Source: Roseiarcus sp050013915 (lineage in GTDB: Bacteria > Pseudomonadota > Alphaproteobacteria > Rhizobiales > Beijerinckiaceae). Taken from it: DNA of 8,225 nucleotides. Positions within the stretch are counted from its first letter, which is position 1. Each line of letters opens with the position of its first letter. This document shows positions 1 to 5,079 of the stretch, in pieces. The translations under genes were made by a program, and so were the position numbers. The notes beneath the pieces are model-generated. The model had not been told where the DNA came from. It did not search any database and saw nothing but the letters and a program-made list of their open reading frames with translations. The stretch lies in the NCBI GenBank assembly GCA_050013915.1, contig JBEKEI010000194.1, positions 1-8,225 on the forward strand, given 5' to 3'.

Positions 1-1862
1 TAGGAAGAGCCGGCGTTGATCGTCCAGGCGAGCGAATGTTCGGATCCGCCAAAACCCGATTGGTCGCCGGCCGTCCGCCCCGTCCCGACCGCCGAAGCCC
101 GGCTGCCGCCCGATTGGCCGGGCGAAAGATAAAGCGGCGTGTAGCCCGCTCCCCCGCTGACCCGCGCCTGGTCGCCGCTGAGCGCGCCGACCCCCGAGAC
201 GCTGCCGGCGAGCCCATGGCTTATCGGCAACTTCGGAGTCGGCGTGTTCGACGAAGCCGTCATTAAGGACGCAGGCGTGGCCGCGCCGGCGTTGTCGGCG
301 GTGATCTGGTCGCCGTCGGCCATCAGCGTGTTGAGGCTGACCTCGAACGTGGTGTCCCAGGTCTGCCCATACGCGACGCCCCAGGGATTGCGCACCTCGA
401 GCAGGCCAGTCGTGGAATCGTAGCCGTAGATCGACATCGCGTGGCTGGCGACCAGGGTAGTGCGCCCCGAGGCATCGGTGGCGTTGGTCTCCGACCCCAG
501 GACCACGTCGTCATGGGCGGAGAGATCGCCGACGAGAGTCGCCAGCACACCGGCGTTGGTCTGCGACATGGTGACCCCGGTAAAGGCGAGGTTGCTGTTG
601 TAGGTCACCTTCTGCCATGAGCTGCGCGTCGAATCGAAGTCGGTGATCTGAGAGGCGCCGGTGATTTCTTCGAGCGCCTCCTCTGGGCTGCCGCCGTTGC
701 CGATGCCCGAGAACGAATCACCAGCCGACGTTGCGCCGCCGGTCGTGTTGCCGGACGCCTGGAATTCGGCGTAGGCGGTCTCTACGATGCTCGCCCAGAT
801 GTCGGGGCTCTTGTTGAAGATATTGCCGCCGTCGGCGAGCTGGCTGTCGACGGTCACGTAATCGGCCGCGCCATTGACGAAGAACCGCACCCCGTAGGTG
901 CCGTTGCCGTTGACCGTGATCATGTTGGTGATGAGGCTCGAATCCTGATTGGCGACCTCGCCGAGGCTTGACAGGAGGTAGCAGTCGCCCAGATAGCCCT
1001 GGTTGATGTTGGAGATCGAGGGGCCGGCGGCGGCATAGAGCGGCGCCGTCGAAGTGGCGTAGCTCACCGAGAACGTCGAATAGCCGCGCATGCTGACGCT
1101 CGAGCTCGGCAGATCCGTTCCGAGCAGCCACGAGCCGTTGAGTTCGGCAAGCTGGGTGGCGCTGGCCCCGACGGCCAGATTGCCGAGCGCGACGCTTTTC
1201 GCCGCGCCGCCGGTCCAGCTGGCGTTGGCGGCGTTGCCGTTGACGAAATCGCTCATCACGCTCGTCAGATAGCCCGAAGTCGACACGCCGCTGTTGAGGT
1301 TTGCGGTCAGCGTCTTCAGGTCGGCGAATTCGGCGGAGGTCAGCTTCGAATTGGTGGCGCTCAGCGTCGCATCGAGGTCGCTGATGACCTTTTCGAGTCC
1401 GGCGTAGCCGATGGTTCCTTTGACGTCGGCGGCCTTCACGTCCGCCTGAATGGAAGTGGTCGCCAGGCTGTTCATCCAGGCTGGCGTCGTCGCGATCGGC
1501 GCTGCAGCGCTCGCGGCGACGCTCTTGATCGTGGTCACGGTCGGCGCGGGCGTGGCCGCCTCGGCCGGCGCTGACGGCGCGAGAGTCGCCATGATCAGGC
1601 TGTCGCCGGCGCCGGCGAACCCGTTCGAGCCGCTCGCGGCGGCGCCGTCGTAGGTCGCCGACACAGCCGCGCTGCGGCCGACCGACCCGTGCACCGCCGT
1701 GGCGCCGATCGGCGTCCAGGTGGCGGCCGGCGTCGCCGCCGGCGGATTGATCGGGGTGAACGCGCTGACGTTTTCGTCGGCGAGGTCGGTCATGACGGTG
1801 TCGAGCGCCAAATTGATGGTCTTGGGTTCAACGAGGCTGTTGTTGTTTGTTGCGGTGCTCAT
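1..1862 (-). CDS. Calpain-like cysteine protease (peptidase family C2), 3' end beyond the left edge
   Basis: The minus frame from ATG 1862-1860 is open to the window edge (620 codons, no stop). The calpain core is direct: residues 287-294 read NQGYLGDC, matching the family's QGxLGDCW signature, giving oxyanion Gln288 and nucleophile Cys294. His474 lies in ASHAMSIYGY and Asn492 in VRNPWG, so the catalytic Cys-His-Asn set is complete. Residues 1-35 have no Sec signal or membrane segment. Residues about 36-140 are Ala/Pro/Thr-rich low complexity, 140-260 look helical, 260-520 are the protease, and from about 520 on the chain is Gly/Ser-rich. No EF-hands are seen. An AGGA ribosome-binding site (1872-1875) lies 9 nt before the ATG. 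By family knowledge it is an endoprotease, but whether it needs calcium cannot be judged. The missing signal peptide suggests a cytoplasmic protein or one exported by a C-terminal signal (type I secretion) lying off the window; that is inference. Family call is firm, substrate unknown. Confidence 0.88.
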   Translation of the reverse strand, partial: MSTATNNNSLVEPKTINLALDTVMTDLADENVSAFTPINPPAATPAATWTPIGATAVHGSVGRSAAVSATYDGAAASGSNGFAGAGDSLIMATLAPSAPAEAATPAPTVTTIKSVAASAAAPIATTPAWMNSLATTSIQADVKAADVKGTIGYAGLEKVISDLDATLSATNSKLTSAEFADLKTLTANLNSGVSTSGYLTSVMSDFVNGNAANASWTGGAAKSVALGNLAVGASATQLAELNGSWLLGTDLPSSSVSMRGYSTFSVSYATSTAPLYAAAGPSISNINQGYLGDCYLLSSLGEVANQDSSLITNMITVNGNGTYGVRFFVNGAADYVTVDSQLADGGNIFNKSPDIWASIVETAYAEFQASGNTTGGATSAGDSFSGIGNGGSPEEALEEITGASQITDFDSTRSSWQKVTYNSNLAFTGVTMSQTNAGVLATLVGDLSAHDDVVLGSETNATDASGRTTLVASHAMSIYGYDSTTGLLEVRNPWGVAYGQTWDTTFEVSLNTLMADGDQITADNAGAATPASLMTASSNTPTPKLPISHGLAGSVSGVGALSGDQARVSGGAGYTPLYLSPGQSGGSRASAVGTGRTAGDQSGFGGSEHSLAWTINAGSS

Positions 1863-1897
1863 GATCGTATGTCCTGCTCTTCTAGCGGAGCGTATCG

Positions 1898-1955
1898 TTG
1901 ACTTGAATTCATGGACCGTTCCGGCGTTGAACCGTTATTGTTTGACTTAAAATTC
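1898..1955. repeat. Pair of AT-rich direct repeats upstream of the protease gene
   Basis: TTGACTTGAATTC (1898-1910) recurs as TTGACTTAAAATTC (1942-1955), identical apart from one substitution and one inserted A. The copies start 44 bp apart, about four helical turns. ACCGTT also occurs twice in the same stretch (1914-1919 and 1931-1936). They lie 36-93 bp upstream of the protease start codon, in the only AT-rich part of the region, which suits an operator or activator site for that gene. No known factor is recognised. Confidence 0.4.
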
Positions 1956-2175
1956 CGGCCGTTCGATCCGTCGGGAAGGCGCGCTCGATGGCCGATTCCG
2001 ACGGTTTTGCGGGCGCGATTCGTCTCGCTGTCGGCCCCGCCAGGAATAGCGGTTCGAAGCTCTCGGGCTTCGTGGAGAGGGTGTTGACGATCGCATGGCG
2101 TCGCACGAGCTCGGCGCCGATCGTCGAGAACGTCTCCATGTCGTGGTCGAAGTCGTCCGGCGCGCCGGTCAACAT
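1909..2175 (-). CDS. Doubtful small hypothetical protein (88 aa)
   Basis: An ATG-started ORF of 88 codons. The first 40 codons end almost exclusively in G or C and give a balanced, acidic sequence beginning MLTGAPDDFDHDMETF, unlike the Arg-rich shadow frames. The last 15 or so codons become AT-rich and lose that bias. There is no usable Shine-Dalgarno sequence: GAAG sits only 1-2 nt before the ATG. I recognise no domain, signal peptide or membrane segment. The same frame is also open upstream of the in-frame TGA at 2179-2181 with similar codon bias but has no ATG, GTG or TTG start, so this could be the remains of a larger, broken gene. The complementary plus frame shares its third positions, so codon bias alone cannot decide the strand. 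Confidence 0.28.
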   Translation of the reverse strand: MLTGAPDDFDHDMETFSTIGAELVRRHAIVNTLSTKPESFEPLFLAGPTARRIAPAKPSESAIERAFPTDRTAGILSQTITVQRRNGP

Positions 2176-2190
2176 TCTTCACGCCAGCCG

Positions 2191-2226
2191 AAAAGCCTTC
2201 GTCGAGCAGACGAGTCTGCCGAAGAC
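2191..2226 (-). terminator. Probable intrinsic terminator of the ybaK/deformylase-like operon
   Basis: Read on the minus strand, GTCTTCG (2226-2220) pairs with CGAAGGC (2201-2195; one G-U pair). Inside, GCAGA pairs with TCTGC around a CTCG loop, with a 4-nt bulge (TCGA) on the 3' side. The hairpin is followed at once by TTTT (2194-2191). It lies about 90 nt past the deformylase-like stop codon, in the right orientation. The bulge and short T-run make it weaker than a textbook terminator. Confidence 0.45.
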
Positions 2227-2314
2227 GCGGCCGCTCTCGAGAAACGCTCTGGCCTCGGACGAGACCAGCGTGCGCGTCGGGCGTGGCGCCGGCTTTACGG
2301 CGTCCGGGTCGATG

Positions 2315-2833
2315 TCACCGACGATATCCCAGAGGCCGCTCCCGCCCGAGCTTTTCGAACTGCCTCGCGACCCGCTCCCGCTTCAACCGCGACAGCCGCT
2401 GAATCCAGAAGATACCGTCGAGCTGGTCGATCTCGTGCTGCAGGCAGACCGCGAGCAGCCCGTCGGCCTCCTCGCTGCGCGCGGCGCCGGATAGGTCGCG
2501 GTAGCCGACTCTGACGCGCGCCGGACGCTCCACAGTCTCGACGACGCCGGGCATCGACACGCTGCCTTCCTCGGCGCGCGCCAGATCGGCCGAGGCCCAT
2601 TCGATCACGGGATTGACATAGACCCGGACGCCGTCGGCGGGCGAGAGTTCGATCACGGCCAGCCGCAGCGCGACGCCGACATGGGGCGCCGTGATGCCGA
2701 TCCCCGGCGCCGCGCGCATAGTCGCGAGGAGATCGTCGGCGAGCGCCGCCAGCGCGTCGTCGCAGACCGCGACCGGCGCCGCCCTCTCGCGCAGCCGCGG
2801 ATCGGGAAAGCGCAGGATCGTTCGCGCAGGCAT
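2315..2833 (-). CDS. Peptide-deformylase-like protein with altered active-site motifs
   Basis: 172 aa, close to normal deformylase length. All three family motifs are recognisable but each has a changed key residue. Motif I GxGLAAxQ appears as GIGITAPH (residues 44-51), so the active-site Gln is His51. Motif II EGCLS appears as EGSVS (89-93), so the metal-binding Cys is Ser91. Motif III QHExDH appears as QHEIDQ (132-137), so the second metal His is Gln137; His133 and catalytic Glu134 remain. True deformylases remove the N-formyl group from new proteins using a metal held by Cys and two His. With two of three ligands replaced, ordinary deformylase activity is doubtful. Start ATG 2833 has AGGA (2844-2847) 10 nt upstream; an in-frame start at 2917 would overlap ybaK and add a tail that does not resemble the family. 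It begins 4 nt after the ybaK stop, so the two are co-transcribed. Family certain, function uncertain. Confidence 0.88.
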   Translation of the reverse strand: MPARTILRFPDPRLRERAAPVAVCDDALAALADDLLATMRAAPGIGITAPHVGVALRLAVIELSPADGVRVYVNPVIEWASADLARAEEGSVSMPGVVETVERPARVRVGYRDLSGAARSEEADGLLAVCLQHEIDQLDGIFWIQRLSRLKRERVARQFEKLGRERPLGYRR

Positions 2834-2837
2834 GGCG

Positions 2838-3302
2838 TCAGCGGTCCTGGCAGAAGTCGACCCATTGCGCGCCGACGAGCTCGGCGAGCCGGCGCGCATC
2901 GATCCGCACCGCCGCATTGGTCGCGCCCGCCGCCGGCACGACCTCGCCGAGATCGCGCAGCGAGAGGTCGCAATAGATCGGCAGCGGGGTCGCGAGGCCG
3001 AAAGGGCAGACGCCGCCGACGGGATGGCCGGTCAGCGCGACGACCTCCTCGGCGTCGAGCAGCCGCGGCTTGGCGCCGAGGGCGCGCTTGATCTTGCCGT
3101 TGTCGAGCCGCGCGTCGCCCGCGGTCACGATCAGCACGACGCGCGCGCCGATCCGCGCCGACAGCGTCTTGGCGATCTGCCCAGGCGCGACGCCGTGCGC
3201 CGCGGCGGCGAGCGCCACCGTCGCGGTGCTCGCCTGACTCTCGACGATCGCGAGGTCGGGCGCATGGCGCACGAGAAACGCGCGGACGGATTCCAGACTC
3301 AT
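2838..3302 (-). CDS. ybaK: YbaK/ProX-type aminoacyl-tRNA deacylase
   Basis: 154 aa, the usual length for a free-standing YbaK/ProX editing domain. Such proteins hydrolyse mischarged aminoacyl-tRNA in trans, classically Cys-tRNA(Pro) or Ala-tRNA(Pro). Visible hallmarks are Lys45 in QIAKTL, at the position of the essential Lys of this family; the GDARLDNGK segment (62-70) with conserved Gly-Asp, Asp67 and Lys70; and the glycine loop GHPVGGVCPFG (92-102). No signal peptide or membrane helix is present, so it is cytoplasmic. Start ATG 3302 has an AAGGGGAG ribosome-binding site (3321-3314 on the minus strand) about 11 nt upstream, and that site falls inside a strong inverted repeat. It is first gene of a two-gene operon with the deformylase-like gene 4 nt downstream, linking it to translation quality control. 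Which mischarged tRNA it edits cannot be read from sequence. Confidence 0.9.
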   Translation of the reverse strand: MSLESVRAFLVRHAPDLAIVESQASTATVALAAAAHGVAPGQIAKTLSARIGARVVLIVTAGDARLDNGKIKRALGAKPRLLDAEEVVALTGHPVGGVCPFGLATPLPIYCDLSLRDLGEVVPAAGATNAAVRIDARRLAELVGAQWVDFCQDR

Positions 3303-3310
3303 CGGGCGTG

Positions 3311-3344
3311 CCGCTCCCCTTGGCGACCGCGGTCGCCGGAGCGG
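3311..3344 (-). promoter_or_regulatory. Leader hairpin overlapping the ybaK ribosome-binding site
   Basis: CCGCTCC (3311-3317) and GGAGCGG (3338-3344) are perfect reverse complements. They flank a perfect 16-bp palindrome GGCGACCGCGGTCGCC (3322-3337). In ybaK mRNA this gives a 7-bp outer stem, an AAGG bulge, a 6-bp inner stem and a CGCG loop. The GGAG core of the Shine-Dalgarno sequence lies in the 3' arm of the outer stem, paired, and ends 8 nt before the final C of the spacer to the AUG. It could reduce or switch ybaK translation, or as DNA it could be an operator. Confidence 0.5.
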
Positions 3345-3777
3345 TTCCTATCATGTATTTCGCGCCGATTGCGCCTGCCTGATCGCGTCGGCGCGTGATT
3401 CGCCGCCGGCTCGACGGACGGCGCGGCTGCGAGCGCTGCCGCTCGCTGCGGCGCTTTGCCGCATCGAGCGCGCCGGTCGTCTCCTCACCGCCACGTGGGC
3501 GGGGGTATCGCCCGGTGGGGCGACGGGGCCGCGGCTGCGCGCGTGCGCCGTTCGCGCGGTCGTCGCGCCGTGCAGCGGCGGCTGCGCGGACTGCGAGGCG
3601 GCCTTCGCGCCGCCCGCGCCGGGCGGCGAATTCATCGGCCGGCGGGCGAACGCCGGTCGCCGCCGCGGCGTGAAATGCGCCGAGCGCGGCGTCGCGCGCG
3701 ATCGCCTGGGACGGTCCGCATCCGGCGTCGATCGGAACGACGCAAGGTAGTTCCCGATGAACCCGACCAATCGCGCC

Positions 3778-3796
3778 GCGCCTGCCCGGCAGGCGC
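3778..3796. promoter_or_regulatory. 19-bp dyad upstream of the efflux operon, candidate operator
   Basis: GCGCCTGCC (3778-3786), one central C, then GGCAGGCGC (3788-3796): perfect 9-bp arms, about 150 bp before the adaptor start codon. The left half-site GCGCCTGCC recurs exactly at 3371-3379, on the ybaK side of the same intergenic region. The size and symmetry suit a dimeric repressor of the TetR or MarR kind, which often control RND pumps; that link is inference because no regulator gene is nearby. Confidence 0.4.
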
Positions 3797-3835
3797 CGAG
3801 GCGCAGAGTTTGGTCTCGACGGCGTCGACCGGCAT

Positions 3836-3848
3836 GGGCATATTGCCC
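3836..3848. repeat. Short inverted repeat with AT centre
   Basis: GGGCA (3836-3840), TAT spacer, TGCCC (3844-3848), about 100 bp upstream of the adaptor start. Another short dyad, TCGAC-GGC-GTCGA, lies at 3816-3828. Either could be a protein-binding site, but both are short enough to occur by chance. Confidence 0.25.
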
Positions 3849-3948
3849 GAACGGCTCCTGGAGCGGGTTCGAACGACGCGGCCTGCGTCGCCGTCCAGCG
3901 TCCCAGGCGCACGTACGGCATTTTTCCCGTTGCGGGGGCGGCCTCACG

Positions 3949-5079
3949 ATGAACTGCGCGCGATCTCTGGCGACGGCGATGCTCGTCGCATCGCTGGCCG
4001 GATGCAGGGAGACCCAGCAGGCCGCGCCGCCCGCGCCGCCGCCGGGCGTCGGCGTGCAGCTCGCGCGAATGAAAGGCGTGACGCCTTCGCTCGCCTTCGT
4101 CGGCCGGATCAAGGCGGTCAACACGGTGCAGTTGCGGGCGCGGGTCGAGGGCTTTCTCGAGAAGGTGCTGTTCACCGAGGGCCAGAACGTCAAGACCGGC
4201 GAGCTTCTCTATCAGATCGAGAAGACGCAGTACCAGGCCGCGGTCGATCAGGCGAACGCCAATGTCGCGGCGGCGCAGGCGCAGGAGCTCAACGCGCAGC
4301 TGCAATTCAATCGCACCGCGGAACTGGTGAAGACGCAGGCGGTCTCGCAGGCGACGCTCGACCAGAACCGCGCGAACCTGGAGAGCGCCAAGGCGAGCGT
4401 GCTCCAGAACAAGGCGGCGCTGGCGATCGCGCAGGAAAATCTCGGCTATACCGACATCGCCTCTCCCATCGACGGACGCATCGGTCTGACGAGCTATACG
4501 TTGGGCAATCTCGTCAATTCCGCCAGCGGCGTCCTGGCGACGATCGTCAGCGACGATCCGATCTACGTGGAGTTTCCGGTCAGCAATCGCCAGATCGCCG
4601 ACATCACCGCCGCGCATAAGCAGGACGCCGGCGGCCCGATCGACATCAAGGTCCTGGTCCAGCTCGCCAACCGGAAGCAATACGGCCATCCCGGCGTCTG
4701 GAACTTCATCGGCAACCAGGTCGACCAGCAGACCGATACGCTGCTGGTGCGCGCCACCCTGCCCAACCCCGAGCGGCAATTGGTGGATGGCGCGTTCGTC
4801 ACCGTCGAGGTCAAGGAGAGCGAGGAGCAGCCGCGGCTGGTGATCCCAAGGGCGGCGCTGCAGCTGGACCAGGCGGGCGTCTACGTGCTCGTCGTCGACA
4901 AGGACCACAAGGTCGAGATCAGGCGGGTGACGACGGGCGAGGCGGTGAACACCGAAATCGCGATCCCTTCAGGGCTCTCGGCGGGCGATGCGGTGATCGT
5001 CGACGGGGTGCAGAAGGTGCGGCCCGGACAAGTCGTCGACACCACGGTGATCCCGGCGGACCCCGGAGCGGAGAAATGA
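3949..5079 (+). CDS. RND efflux periplasmic adaptor (membrane fusion protein), lipoprotein
   Basis: 376 aa, usual length for an AcrA/MexA/MexE-type adaptor, which joins the inner-membrane pump to an outer-membrane channel. The start ATG 3949 is chosen because it gives a clean lipoprotein signal: hydrophobic stretch and lipobox LAGC with lipidated Cys19; the 64 extra codons upstream are Arg-rich and not signal-like. In order: Pro-rich linker (24-33), first lipoyl half-motif (about 59-95), alpha-helical coiled-coil hairpin (about 96-165), second lipoyl half (about 166-190), beta-barrel (about 200-290) and membrane-proximal domain (about 295-365). Arg122, Leu126 and Ser133 fit the RxxxLxxxxxxS docking motif known in adaptors that work with TolC-type channels. 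The stop TGA overlaps the pump's ATG (ATGA), indicating translational coupling. No outer-membrane channel gene is in the window. Exported substrates cannot be predicted. Confidence 0.93.
   Translation: MNCARSLATAMLVASLAGCRETQQAAPPAPPPGVGVQLARMKGVTPSLAFVGRIKAVNTVQLRARVEGFLEKVLFTEGQNVKTGELLYQIEKTQYQAAVDQANANVAAAQAQELNAQLQFNRTAELVKTQAVSQATLDQNRANLESAKASVLQNKAALAIAQENLGYTDIASPIDGRIGLTSYTLGNLVNSASGVLATIVSDDPIYVEFPVSNRQIADITAAHKQDAGGPIDIKVLVQLANRKQYGHPGVWNFIGNQVDQQTDTLLVRATLPNPERQLVDGAFVTVEVKESEEQPRLVIPRAALQLDQAGVYVLVVDKDHKVEIRRVTTGEAVNTEIAIPSGLSAGDAVIVDGVQKVRPGQVVDTTVIPADPGAEK

Larger units (their letters stand above)
1863..2314. other. Spacer between the protease gene and the ybaK/deformylase-like operon
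   Basis: This 452-nt stretch holds the 5' region of the minus-strand protease gene (1863 to about 1985, distinctly more AT-rich than the rest), two TTGACTT-containing direct repeats, a doubtful 88-codon ORF and a probable terminator at 2191-2226. I could not identify a convincing sigma-70 promoter with correct spacing on either strand. No RNA gene was recognised. Confidence 0.6.
3303..3948. other. Divergent intergenic region between ybaK and the efflux operon
   Basis: These 646 nt separate the minus-strand ybaK operon from the plus-strand efflux operon. All ORFs inside are Arg-rich with no family resemblance, ribosome-binding site or start logic, so I call it non-coding. It must hold both promoters. 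A small AT-rich patch at about 3348-3362 may belong to the ybaK promoter, but no clear -35/-10 pair is visible. Several short hairpins cluster at 3429-3523: GCGAGCG/CGCTCGC, TGCGGC/GCCGCA, CCGCC/GGCGG and TCGCCC/GGGCGA. Dyads lie at 3778-3796 and 3836-3848. No regulator gene is present, unusual for an efflux locus. In DNA this GC-rich, short hairpins arise often by chance. Confidence 0.6.

Noticed and set aside
1988..2494. 168-codon plus-strand open frame over the spacer and deformylase-like gene
   Set aside because: Its second half is antisense to the deformylase-like gene, and its Ser/Arg-rich product looks like the complement of a minus-strand frame. It shares third positions with that frame, so its codon bias is not independent evidence.
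2315..2917. Longer deformylase-like ORF starting at 2917
   Set aside because: The 28 additional N-terminal residues overlap the end of ybaK in another frame and do not match the family. ATG 2833 has a ribosome-binding site and begins exactly where deformylases do.
3429..3463. Two tandem GC hairpins considered as terminators
   Set aside because: Neither is followed by a T-run on either strand, and no gene ends toward them.
3855..3890. tRNA-like GGTTCGAAC box
   Set aside because: The flanking bases do not form a T-arm stem on either strand, and no anticodon or acceptor arm can be built around it.
3757..3948. Upstream in-frame extension of the adaptor from ATG 3757
   Set aside because: The 64 extra residues are Arg-rich and would bury the lipoprotein signal, so ATG 3949 is the believable start.
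2653..4908. 751-codon minus-strand open frame
   Set aside because: It runs antisense through the adaptor, the intergenic region, ybaK and part of the deformylase-like gene. Its product is Arg/Asp-rich with no domain. Long antisense frames are expected in DNA with this third-position G/C bias.
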